Below, piece by piece: positions 1-6,880 of a stretch of DNA of 7,663 bases. Under the pieces are notes generated by a model. The model was not told the origin of the DNA and made no database searches. It saw only the letters and a list, made by a program, of their open reading frames with translations. The position numbers were made by a program, and so were the translations under genes. Numbering within the stretch: position 1 is the first letter of the stretch; each line of letters begins with the position of its first letter. The DNA comes from Candidatus Aminicenantota bacterium. Lineage in GTDB: Bacteria; Acidobacteriota; Aminicenantia; Aminicenantales; Aminicenantaceae. Where the stretch lies: NCBI GenBank assembly GCA_016926925.1, contig JAFGNQ010000137.1, positions 1 to 7,663 on the forward strand. The letters run 5' to 3'.

Positions 1-2337
1 GATCGGCTCCAGATCGCCGTGCTTGAAGTTTGCCCCTCCGCCGCTGTTGAAGTGACACAGACCGCAGTTGTAACGACTGGGACGGCCCACATGTGCTGCC
101 ACTTCAGCGAGATTCACATCTTCCTGAGGCATTCCTCCCTTGCCTTTCTTGTAGGTGTGCGTTGTGTCGTGGCAGACCAGACAGTCGATTTTATTGACAT
201 CGGAGAAATCGAATACGTTTTCGCTCCATCCATACCCGATGTGGCACTGGGCGCAGTAGGCATCATCGGCACCCATAGCAAGAGAACAATTGTTGAATAC
301 AGTCTTCCTTCCCAGGTTTACATCATGCTCATGTCCGATGATTACCGGAGACTGACCCTGCCAGGTCCAATGAGCAGAATCCAGGACATCCTGACCGACG
401 CGCGGGTGACAGGAAAGGCAGCGTGCGGTTACTTGACTTATATCCGCATTTGGAGGAAGTCCGACCAGTTCCCTGTGATCGGGTGTGTAAGAATAATGAC
501 ATGAAAGACAGTCGACGGGAGCTTTCTGTTTATCGGGCTGAGCTTCATGACATTCGATGCACTGCTGGTGATATGCTCCTTTAAGCCCCAGGCGGTTCAG
601 GTCATCGGCTTCTCCAGGCAGCCAGTGGCAGGTCGAACATTTCTGTGTGTAAATGTCCTCCATGTCGTGGCAGGAAGCGCATGCGGCATTGGCGATTCTG
701 ATGTCGGATTCCAGATGGAATTCCTTGACATCCAGGCCAATCCTGTCTTCTTCATCCACACTGAAGCGGTGATGGCAGATGCCGCAGTTTCCATCCGTGG
801 CCACATCGTGCGTGCGGTGCGTGAAACGGACAGGTTCGTAAAAGTCCGTAGTCATGTTCAGGATTTCGTTGTCCAGCATGTATAGGTTGGAATATCCCTC
901 CGGCCTAAAAAGATGCGGAGAAGGAGACGGTAAGTCAGGGGCCTTTTTCACCGGAACGACTTTCTTGGCCCAATTGAACGCTGAGATCGTGCCTGCCAGC
1001 GCTTCCCTGTGGACAAATGTGTAAAAAAGCACGAAGACCAGCAGCACGGCAACAGCGACAACCCGTATGATTCGAACCCAGCCTGCAGACAGGGAATTCT
1101 TCAGCTCGTTTTGTTCTTGCCGGTAGCGGACGGAACATTCCCCGCAGTCGCATCGTTCCAAAACAGGGAAAAAAGTAACCACGACACGGTAAAGAAACAT
1201 GAGCGTGGAGACCATGCCAATCGTAAAGAATAACTCCCCGATAGAGGGAAAGTACTTGCTCGAGGAGAAGGGAGGATCGTAGGCAACCAGGTAGACGTTA
1301 ATCCGGTTGAGCACCAGACCGAAGATCACCAGCAGAGAAGAAAAGAGAAGCAGTCCCCGCGACCTTCGGACCGTGCGTCTGGTAAACAGAAAGAAGGGAA
1401 GGAGAATTCCGGCCACGATTTCTATAAAAAAGGCGCTTGTATAGACGGGATTGCCGAAAAAATCGATACTGCGGAAGCGCACCAGAAGATCTCCGAACTT
1501 CAGCAGTCCATACAGACCGATGAACCAGGGAACAATCTTGGCTATATTTTCCAGAAGGTGCATCTCGGAGTTTCGCCCGTAGACTTTGCTGGAAATGAGG
1601 GATTCGAAGATAACCATAGGAAATCCCACCATGACGGCCGACATAAGGAACAACAGCGGAAGCATCGGAGTATACCACAGGGAATGGATTTTAGTCGGGG
1701 CGATCAGGATGATGGTTCCCAACGATGACTGGTGCATAAATGAAAGAACCACACCGGCGATGATGAAGATCGGCAGCACGATCTTAACTGTCCGATGGAT
1801 AATCAGAAGAGGCTTTTCCAGATGCGGCAGAATACGGGATCCGATTTTGTTCTGGTCGACTCGCTCTTTCAGCCCTTCAAGAAATGAAGGCGACATCTCA
1901 ATAGTGAGAACGGTCAGGTAGGCCATGACACACATAGCAACTTCGAACAGCCCCGAATTTCCTTGCCAGTTGAAAAGCGGACGCCAGATATTCCAGTAAC
2001 GACCGAGATCGAACATGAGCCCGACCGCCACCATGGCATAGCCCAGCCAGGCGGTAAGGATGGCTGGGCGCAGGAGCGGTTTGAATTTGTGTTTACCGAA
2101 TATCTCCACAAAAGCGGCTGTAGTGAAGCCGCCGGCAGCCAAGGCAACACCGCAGGCCACGTCGATGGCAATCCATATTCCCCAGGGAAAGAAGTTGTCC
2201 AAATTGGTGACTGCTCCCAAACCGGCGAACATCCGGGTCAGGCCAAAGGAAAATCCGATGCCCATCAATGCCAAAAGTATATAAGTTCCAGGAGTGAAGA
2301 GCGGCCTTCGGATGCGTTCCGAGTTGTGGCTATTCAT
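1..2337 (-). CDS. NrfD/HybB-type membrane protein fused to OTR-like multiheme cytochrome c (3' partial)
   Basis: I translated the minus strand from the ATG at 2337 to base 1 and found 779 sense codons without a stop, so the C-terminus lies outside the window. Residues 1-393 form about ten membrane helices (near 18-39, 52-76, 89-110, 129-148, 184-202, 221-245, 266-285, 301-319, 326-347, 366-390), with the W-G-I-W-I-A-I-D...AAGGF signature of HybB/HmcC/DsrP-type NrfD proteins, which exchange electrons with menaquinone. A linker carrying C396-x-C398-xx-C401 and an eleventh helix (about 422-442) follow. The rest is periplasmic by prediction and holds CxxCH heme motifs starting at residues 518, 553, 567, 593, 610, 640, 695, 719 and 758. 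From about 636 the motifs CLSCH, HWTW, CHIGYGW, CLVCHDTT-x-TYKK, NCGLCHF and KHGDLE match the octaheme tetrathionate reductase (OTR) family. Shewanella OTR reduces tetrathionate, nitrite and hydroxylamine in vitro. The substrate here is unknown. If the OTR part is complete, about four further hemes lie beyond base 1. The gene is coupled to the upstream FeS gene. Confidence 0.9.
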   Translation of the reverse strand, partial: MNSHNSERIRRPLFTPGTYILLALMGIGFSFGLTRMFAGLGAVTNLDNFFPWGIWIAIDVACGVALAAGGFTTAAFVEIFGKHKFKPLLRPAILTAWLGYAMVAVGLMFDLGRYWNIWRPLFNWQGNSGLFEVAMCVMAYLTVLTIEMSPSFLEGLKERVDQNKIGSRILPHLEKPLLIIHRTVKIVLPIFIIAGVVLSFMHQSSLGTIILIAPTKIHSLWYTPMLPLLFLMSAVMVGFPMVIFESLISSKVYGRNSEMHLLENIAKIVPWFIGLYGLLKFGDLLVRFRSIDFFGNPVYTSAFFIEIVAGILLPFFLFTRRTVRRSRGLLLFSSLLVIFGLVLNRINVYLVAYDPPFSSSKYFPSIGELFFTIGMVSTLMFLYRVVVTFFPVLERCDCGECSVRYRQEQNELKNSLSAGWVRIIRVVAVAVLLVFVLFYTFVHREALAGTISAFNWAKKVVPVKKAPDLPSPSPHLFRPEGYSNLYMLDNEILNMTTDFYEPVRFTHRTHDVATDGNCGICHHRFSVDEEDRIGLDVKEFHLESDIRIANAACASCHDMEDIYTQKCSTCHWLPGEADDLNRLGLKGAYHQQCIECHEAQPDKQKAPVDCLSCHYSYTPDHRELVGLPPNADISQVTARCLSCHPRVGQDVLDSAHWTWQGQSPVIIGHEHDVNLGRKTVFNNCSLAMGADDAYCAQCHIGYGWSENVFDFSDVNKIDCLVCHDTTHTYKKGKGGMPQEDVNLAEVAAHVGRPSRYNCGLCHFNSGGGANFKHGDLEPI

Positions 2338-3250
2338 TTTTATCTCCTTCTGCTTTCGAATTTCGGTTGTTGCGCCACATGATCGCACCCAGAGCTCCGT
2401 AGATGATCATCGGGATGGCTCCGAATTTGAATATCGTGTGCTGAATATTCTCCGTGAGGCGAGGTGGAGCGTTAGCCGGCAGCTTGAGCAGATCGATCTC
2501 TGCCGGAGACCTTCCTGTGATGTAAAGCCATGATGTTCCTCCGACCTCGTTTTCCCCATATATTCGATCGACATAGCGATCCGGCCGTTTGCGGATCCGA
2601 TCCCGGGCTAAAGAAAGCAGATCTTTTCGCTTGCCGAACAAAATTGCCTCTGTGGGACAGGCTTTGGCACAGGCCGGGTCGGTCCCGATCCCCTGGCGGT
2701 AATCCGTGCAGAATTCGCACTTCCTAACCAGAGGAGTGAGTGCATCGTCATATTCATAGGCCGGAATCTGAAAGGGGCAAGCCACCATGCAGTAGCGGCA
2801 GCCCAGGCAGATATCTGGATTATAAACCACAGCCCCGCACTGGCTGGTTGTCAGAGCCCCAACGATACAAGCGGAAACACATGATGGGTCCAAACAGTGC
2901 ATGCACTGGACCTTGGTGTACGTGTTGATACGATGGGGCTGATCCGGAGAAGGACGCCCGGAATATTCATTGACGACCGTAAAGGCCTTGTCTGTGGGAC
3001 GGCGCATGTCACGAAACACACTCTTGTCAGAAAATGGAAGTTCCGGTTTTGGGAGTCCGTTTTTGAGATTGCAGGCTTGTTCACACTGCCGACATCCTAT
3101 ACACAAAGTCGTATCCACCAAACAGCCTACATGCGTCTCATCCTTAATCGGAATATGGTTCTTAGCTTGAGCTTTTTTCTTAGAAAGCGCAAAAAATCCT
3201 GTGCCTGTAGCTATAGTGTGCTTCAGGAATCCTCTTCGAGAAAATTTCAT
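2330..3250 (-). CDS. Tat-exported, membrane-anchored 4x[4Fe-4S] ferredoxin-like redox subunit (HybA/HmcB/DsrO type)
   Basis: This 306-residue protein is the electron-transfer partner expected for an NrfD/HybB-type membrane protein. It begins with a twin-arginine signal (S4-R5-R6-G7-F8-L9-K10, then a short hydrophobic stretch, A27-Q28-A29), so it is exported folded with its clusters to the periplasm. Four cysteine groups follow the usual pattern of this family: C50/C53/C56/C60, C116/C119/C124/C128, C148/C151/C154/C158 and C178/C181/C194/C198. Cys ligands are swapped between groups in known relatives, giving four [4Fe-4S] clusters. A C-terminal helix (about 273-292) with a charged tail anchors it, as in HybA. 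The start is supported by GAGGAG about eight bases upstream. It is the first gene of the operon and overlaps the NrfD-cytochrome fusion by 8 bases. No molybdopterin or hydrogenase subunit lies in the window, which leaves the fused cytochrome as the likely partner. DsrO, PsrB or NrfC could be equally close relatives. Confidence 0.92.
   Translation of the reverse strand: MKFSRRGFLKHTIATGTGFFALSKKKAQAKNHIPIKDETHVGCLVDTTLCIGCRQCEQACNLKNGLPKPELPFSDKSVFRDMRRPTDKAFTVVNEYSGRPSPDQPHRINTYTKVQCMHCLDPSCVSACIVGALTTSQCGAVVYNPDICLGCRYCMVACPFQIPAYEYDDALTPLVRKCEFCTDYRQGIGTDPACAKACPTEAILFGKRKDLLSLARDRIRKRPDRYVDRIYGENEVGGTSWLYITGRSPAEIDLLKLPANAPPRLTENIQHTIFKFGAIPMIIYGALGAIMWRNNRNSKAEGDKNE
2338..2349 (-). promoter_or_regulatory. 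Ribosome binding site of the NrfD-cytochrome fusion gene
   Basis: On the minus strand AAGGAG (2349-2344) sits six bases before the ATG at 2337. It lies inside the last codons of the upstream FeS gene, whose TAG stop (2332-2330) falls within ATGAATAG. This fixes the start of the fusion gene and implies translational coupling, so the two subunits are probably made in matched amounts. Confidence 0.85.
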
Positions 3251-3388
3251 ACCCTGTTCTCCTCATTCGTATGATTTTCTGTAATTCAATCGGAGCCTGG
3301 ATCCAATTCGCCAAAATTCCTATTGATCCGATAGATCTTACAATGCTTATAAACATAATGTTCTCAACACGTTGCATATAAAGTCCTT

Positions 3389-3417
3389 CTTTTAACATCC
3401 ATAACGACTTTTTGCAA
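3389..3417 (-). promoter_or_regulatory. Possible sigma-70-type promoter of the FeS / NrfD-cytochrome operon
   Basis: In the 263-base gap between the lepA stop and the FeS gene, the minus strand has TTGCAA (3417-3412), a 17-base spacer and TAAAAG (3394-3389) preceded by TGT (an extended -10). An AT-rich block just upstream (about 3421-3440) could act as an UP element. The start would be near 3382, leaving a leader of about 130 bases. Each hexamer matches only four of six consensus bases. A TATAAT-like box at 3472-3477 is an alternative without a good -35. I saw no clear intrinsic terminator after lepA, so read-through from lepA is possible. Confidence 0.3.
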
Positions 3418-3513
3418 GAGGATTTAAAAATTTAATTCAGGCAGTTCGTTGGGGTGTTGTATCTAACCCGGATTATATAAGATGAAGCGAGAATTCTTTA
3501 TCCGCCCCGCATC

Positions 3514-5310
3514 TCACTTGTCTTCTGTCTTCAGCACCGCCGCGAAGGCGCTTTGGGGGATCATAACCGAGCCCACCATCTTCATCCTCTTTTTGCCCTT
3601 TTTCTGTTTTTTGAGGAGCTTCTGTTTGCGAGTGACGTCTCCACCGTAGAGCTTGGCGGTGACATCTTTTCTATAGGGAGAAATCGTGGATCTCGAGATG
3701 ATGTTGCCTCCGATTGCACCCTGGATGGCGATTTTGAATTGATGCCGTGGAATCTCATCCTTGAGCCGGTCGCAGATCCTGACCCCCCATTCCCTGGCTT
3801 TATCACGGTGAACGATGAGGGATAGGGCATCGACCCTTTCCCCATTGACGAGGATGTCCAGGCGGACCAGGTCGCTCTCTCTGTAATCGGACAATTCATA
3901 GTCCAAGGATCCGTATCCTTGGGTGATGGTTTTGAGCGTATCGTAAAAATCGTAGATCGCTTCTGCCAGCGGCATTTCGATTCTGAGTTCGATGCGCCCT
4001 GGTGTGGGATAGCTCGAGCGCGGATTGCTCCCTCTTCGAGACAAACAGAGTTTCATGACCACTCCCATGTATTTTTCCGGAAAGAGCAGGGTGGCTTTGA
4101 TGTAAGGTTCTGCAGTGGCCTGAATCTGGGCGGGATCGGGATAATACTGGGGGTTGTCGATTGTCAAGGTCTCGCTGTTTTTAAGGATGAACCGGTACTC
4201 AACGCTGGGAACGGTCATCACGATCGACGCACCATATTCCCTTTCCAACCGCTGCTGGAATATCTCGAGGTGCAGAAGCCCCAGAAAACCGCACCGGAAT
4301 CCCTGACCCAGGGCTGCGGAGGAGTCTTTTTGATAGGTCAAAGAGGCGTCATTGAGTTCATACTTTTCCAGGCTCTCCCGCAGGGACTGGTATTCATCCG
4401 AGGCCATGGGATAGATTGAAGAAAAGACTACCGGTTTGGCCGCTTTGAACCCGCCTATGGGATTCGCGGTGGGATTCGAATCCAGAGTGATGGTGTCCCC
4501 TATCCGCGTGTCTCCCAATTTTTTTATTCCCGCTGTGATGTACCCGACTTCGCCGGCCGAGAGACTGGATTTCGGTTTTCTATGGATCTTGAACAGGCCG
4601 ACTTCCTCCACTTTGTAGGTGGCTCCATTGGACATAAGCCGGATGAGATCACCGTGCCCGACACATCCCTCAAAGACACGGCAGGCGACAATGGTTCCCC
4701 GAAACGGATCGTACTGCGCATCAAAAATATGGGCTTTTAGCGGGGCATCCGGGCTGCCGGTGGGAGGAGGAACGAATTTGACGATGGCTTCGAAGACCCT
4801 TTCAATTCCTTTCCCCTCTTTGGCGGAACACAGGATGGCCGTTTCCGAATCCAATCCCAGCTCGTTTTCGATCTGCTCTTTGGTCATCTCGATATCTGCG
4901 GATATGAGGTCGATTTTATTTATGACAGGAACGATGACGAGGTCGTGCTCCATGGCCATGTAGAGATTGGCAACGGTCTGGGCTTCCACGCCTTGAGAAG
5001 CATCCACCACCAGGAGCACTCCTTCACAGGAGGCCAACGCACGGGAGACTTCATAGGAAAAATCCACATGACCGGGAGTATCGATCAGGTTGAGTTCATA
5101 TTCATTCCCGATTTTGTCCCTGTAAGGGAGTGTGACCGTCTGGCTCTTGATGGTGATCCCCCGTTCTCTCTCGAGGTCCATGGTGTCGAGGATCTGGTCA
5201 CGGAACTCTCTTGGGGAAACCAGACCGACGGCCTGAATGAGCCTGTCCGCCAGCGTGGATTTGCCGTGGTCGATATGAGCGATGATGCTGAAGTTTCTGA
5301 TATTGTCCAT
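3514..5310 (-). CDS. lepA: Elongation factor 4 (LepA), ribosomal translocation/initiation GTPase
   Basis: This is a 598-residue translational GTPase, the normal length for LepA/EF4, which binds the ribosome and affects translocation and initiation. The G-domain motifs are intact: G1 A11-H-I-D-H-G-K-S-T19, G2 R50-G-I-T53, G3 D77-T-P-G-H81 (H81 being the catalytic histidine), G4 N131-K-I-D134 and G5 S162-A-K164. EF-G-like domains II, III and V follow, then the LepA-specific C-terminal domain with its conserved YGGD, RK and KKGKKRMK tract and the closing region around P-Q-S-A-F. An in-frame TTG at 5316 would add two residues, but the ATG at 5310 gives the family's usual N-terminus (M-D-N-I-R-N-F-S-I-I-A-H), so I prefer it. 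There is no recognisable Shine-Dalgarno sequence before either start. lepB, a common neighbour elsewhere, is not adjacent. The gene is divergent from the porin gene. Function is probably housekeeping and unrelated to the redox operon downstream. Confidence 0.97.
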   Translation of the reverse strand: MDNIRNFSIIAHIDHGKSTLADRLIQAVGLVSPREFRDQILDTMDLERERGITIKSQTVTLPYRDKIGNEYELNLIDTPGHVDFSYEVSRALASCEGVLLVVDASQGVEAQTVANLYMAMEHDLVIVPVINKIDLISADIEMTKEQIENELGLDSETAILCSAKEGKGIERVFEAIVKFVPPPTGSPDAPLKAHIFDAQYDPFRGTIVACRVFEGCVGHGDLIRLMSNGATYKVEEVGLFKIHRKPKSSLSAGEVGYITAGIKKLGDTRIGDTITLDSNPTANPIGGFKAAKPVVFSSIYPMASDEYQSLRESLEKYELNDASLTYQKDSSAALGQGFRCGFLGLLHLEIFQQRLEREYGASIVMTVPSVEYRFILKNSETLTIDNPQYYPDPAQIQATAEPYIKATLLFPEKYMGVVMKLCLSRRGSNPRSSYPTPGRIELRIEMPLAEAIYDFYDTLKTITQGYGSLDYELSDYRESDLVRLDILVNGERVDALSLIVHRDKAREWGVRICDRLKDEIPRHQFKIAIQGAIGGNIISRSTISPYRKDVTAKLYGGDVTRKQKLLKKQKKGKKRMKMVGSVMIPQSAFAAVLKTEDK

Positions 5311-5318
5311 GAACAACT

Positions 5319-5327
5319 ATTTTACCA
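5319..5327 (-). promoter_or_regulatory. Possible extended -10 promoter of lepA
   Basis: The minus strand reads TGG then TAAAAT (5324-5319), a TGn-extended -10 box, without a good -35 at 17 bases upstream. Transcription would start near 5310-5313, almost at the lepA ATG. This fits the missing Shine-Dalgarno sequence, but the box could be chance in AT-rich DNA. Confidence 0.3.
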
Positions 5328-5362
5328 CAATGCACAGAAGGATATTTAAAAAGAAACTTTAG

Positions 5363-5391
5363 TTGTTGTAATATGCTAAAAATTGTATTAA
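5363..5391 (+). promoter_or_regulatory. Sigma-70-type promoter of the porin gene
   Basis: TTGTTG (5363-5368), a 17-base spacer and TATTAA (5386-5391) form a plausible promoter with a start near 5398, giving a leader of about 54 bases before the porin ATG. Each hexamer matches four of six consensus bases. The predicted start lies at or after the in-frame ATG at 5395, which argues against using that upstream ATG for translation. Confidence 0.45.
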
Positions 5392-5436
5392 GCTATGCCC
5401 TTTTTTATTCACCAAAACGCTCACAGTCTTAGTTTG

Positions 5437-5451
5437 AAAGGAGAACGATAT
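5437..5451 (+). promoter_or_regulatory. Ribosome binding site deciding the porin start
   Basis: AAAGGAG (5437-5443) lies eight bases before the ATG at 5452. It selects this start over the in-frame ATG at 5395, which lacks such a site and would place 19 polar residues before the signal peptide. Confidence 0.85.
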
Positions 5452-6546
5452 ATGAGGAAATTACTACCTATCTTAGTCGCGGCAGGCTGTCTTCTCTGTT
5501 TCACAGCAGACGCTCGAGCAGCAAAGATCAAAATTTCAGATACGGCTTTTCTCGACATCCACGGCTACATGCAGCACTGGCTGCATATGCCACTGGATCA
5601 GGGGCCCAGTATCAAGACGGATTTCTACTTAAGGCGTGTCAGACTTCTGTTTACCGGACAGATAGCCCCGAATGTCAACTTTTTTATCGGAACTCTGAAC
5701 TCAGATATGGGAAAAAACGGAGACATGAGTTCGCGCACTTTGATCGCGGATGCCTGGATGGAATTTGTCATTTCCGATTATTTGACTATCAATGCCGGTT
5801 TGTTGAAACTTCCGTTTTCAAGACACATGCAACAAACAGGTGGAAAGCTGCATGGGCTTGACTTCCATGGCTCCTATCTAATGAGATATGGGGGAATAGG
5901 CCACAGGGATATGGGAATTATGGCAAGAGGATTGCTATTAAACAATAAAATAGATTATCGTATCGCCATTCTGGACGGCAAAGAGTATGCCCCCGGTAAT
6001 TCCAATGCAACACCACCGGTGGCGGATACAAATAAAAACGACAGCCTGCGCCTTGTCGGCCGTGCTGCCTACAATGTTTTTGATTCAGAGCCCGGTTATT
6101 TCTGGGCAGGCACATACCTCGGCACAAAGAAAATTCTCTCTTTCGGCTTAAGTTTTGACATCCAGTCGGGTGTGGGCGGAGAGAATGGAAATGATCTCTA
6201 CTCTGCCATTGCTGTGGATGCTTTCGCAGACATTCCCATAGGGAAAAATGGGATCGTAAGCACACTGAACTTTTACAGTTTCGGAGCCGGCGGCGCTGTT
6301 CCTGAAGGCCACGGTCTCTGGGCTGACTTCGGATACCGAATCGATAAAATCGAACCTCTTATTGCCTTTGAATGGTATTCTCCAAGTCAAGGCGATGCCG
6401 GAAAGCGTCAAGCAATTCTGGCCGGCTTGAACTGGTGGATCCATGGACATAATGTCAACATCAAGTTTCAGTTCGGAACCGAAAACTTGAACGGAGTTGA
6501 TAAGTGGACAAATACGGCCATCGTTCAGGGCCAACTTTTGTTCTAA
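5452..6546 (+). CDS. Outer-membrane porin, OprO/OprP (phosphate-selective porin) family-like
   Basis: The product is 364 residues from the ATG at 5452. It has a Sec signal peptide: M-R-K, then a hydrophobic core, then A-D-A-R-A, with cleavage probably near residue 23 or 24. The mature protein of about 340 residues shows the alternating polar/aromatic pattern of beta-strands and ends in phenylalanine (V-Q-G-Q-L-L-F), the typical C-terminal signal for the outer-membrane assembly machinery. Early segments (F-Y-L-R-R-V-R-L-L-F-T-G, then A-D-A-W-M-E-F and I-N-A-G-L-L-K-L-P-F-S) resemble the N-terminal strands of OprO/OprP-type porins. It probably forms a 16-strand-type channel for small anions or other solutes. 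The substrate cannot be read from the sequence. It has its own promoter and ribosome binding site, lies divergent to lepA and is followed by an AT-rich gap without a clear terminator. A functional link to the cytochrome system is possible but unsupported here. Confidence 0.8.
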   Translation: MRKLLPILVAAGCLLCFTADARAAKIKISDTAFLDIHGYMQHWLHMPLDQGPSIKTDFYLRRVRLLFTGQIAPNVNFFIGTLNSDMGKNGDMSSRTLIADAWMEFVISDYLTINAGLLKLPFSRHMQQTGGKLHGLDFHGSYLMRYGGIGHRDMGIMARGLLLNNKIDYRIAILDGKEYAPGNSNATPPVADTNKNDSLRLVGRAAYNVFDSEPGYFWAGTYLGTKKILSFGLSFDIQSGVGGENGNDLYSAIAVDAFADIPIGKNGIVSTLNFYSFGAGGAVPEGHGLWADFGYRIDKIEPLIAFEWYSPSQGDAGKRQAILAGLNWWIHGHNVNIKFQFGTENLNGVDKWTNTAIVQGQLLF

Positions 6547-6640
6547 GAATTTAGCAATTTCTCAGGTTTTGTCGGTTGACAGGGTGAAGTTTTGCCTGAA
6601 ATACAAGTGGATAAACAATAACGTTCCAGGCTGAAACCGA

Positions 6641-6675
6641 TCCAATACTTTGAATAACAATCCAATTATTTGAAT
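6641..6675 (+). repeat. Tandem 15-base repeat, candidate enhancer (upstream activator) sites
   Basis: TCCAATACTTTGAAT (6641-6655) and TCCAATTATTTGAAT (6661-6675) agree at 13 of 15 positions and start exactly 20 bases apart, about two helical turns, so a bound protein would contact the same DNA face twice. They lie about 99-133 bases upstream of the expected start of the sigma-54 promoter, the usual distance for enhancer-binding proteins. A further inverted ATTCAAA occurs at 6723-6729. The link to the promoter is inference. Confidence 0.55.
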
Positions 6676-6747
6676 TTCATGCCCTTTTTAGCACACTCCT
6701 AATTCTCCATATCATTGATAACATTCAAAATAGATAGATAATAAAAC

Positions 6748-6763
6748 TGGCATAAATCTTGCT
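6748..6763 (+). promoter_or_regulatory. Sigma-54 (RpoN) -24/-12 promoter
   Basis: TGGCAT (6748-6753), five bases, then TTGCT (6759-6763) matches the TGGCAC-N5-TTGCW consensus with correct spacing: GG at 6749-6750 and GC at 6761-6762 are 12 bases apart. The preceding C also fits. Transcription would begin near 6774 and run rightward. No plus-strand gene follows, so the transcript would be a short RNA that continues antisense to the end of the glycosyltransferase gene. Confidence 0.55.
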
Positions 6764-6880
6764 TTAATTTCTGTAGAAGGGAACCTTAAGTAGAAGGCAA
6801 TCGGAGGGTTGGTCTATCACGAGGAGAATTCGAAAGGAAAAACTCTTTATCTCTTTTTGAACGAATACTCGATACCGTTG

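Larger units (their letters stand above)
6547..6880. other. AT-rich intergenic region between two convergent genes, no convincing protein gene
   Basis: These 334 bases separate the porin stop from the glycosyltransferase stop. They contain a tandem repeat (6641-6675), a sigma-54 promoter match (6748-6763), two copies of TAGAAGG (6774-6780 and 6791-6797), a small AAGG-GAA-CCTT hairpin (6777-6787) and a short TAGATAGATA run (6731-6740). I saw no strong intrinsic terminator for either flanking gene. For a gap between convergent genes it is unusually long and signal-rich. Confidence 0.7.

Noticed and set aside
19..885. Plus-strand reading frames of 161 and 112 residues opposite the cytochrome
   Set aside because: They are antisense to the regular CxxCH-bearing frame, which is strongly supported. 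They have no ribosome binding sites or recognisable motifs.
3180..3398. 72-residue minus-strand reading frame upstream of the FeS gene
   Set aside because: It overlaps the start and Tat signal of the FeS gene in another frame, has no ribosome binding site and shows no recognisable features.
3430..3513. Intrinsic terminator after lepA
   Set aside because: Only weak pairings (GATG/CATC, GGGT/ACCC) without a following T-run were found.
5395..5451. N-terminal extension of the porin from the ATG at 5395
   Set aside because: The predicted transcript begins about there, no ribosome binding site precedes it, and it would bury the signal peptide behind 19 polar residues.
5479..5499. Possible lipoprotein signal (A-A-G-C13) in the porin leader
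   Set aside because: The residue at -3 is not Leu/Val/Ile, and the hydrophobic core continues after the cysteine into a good signal peptidase I site, so a normal porin signal is more likely.
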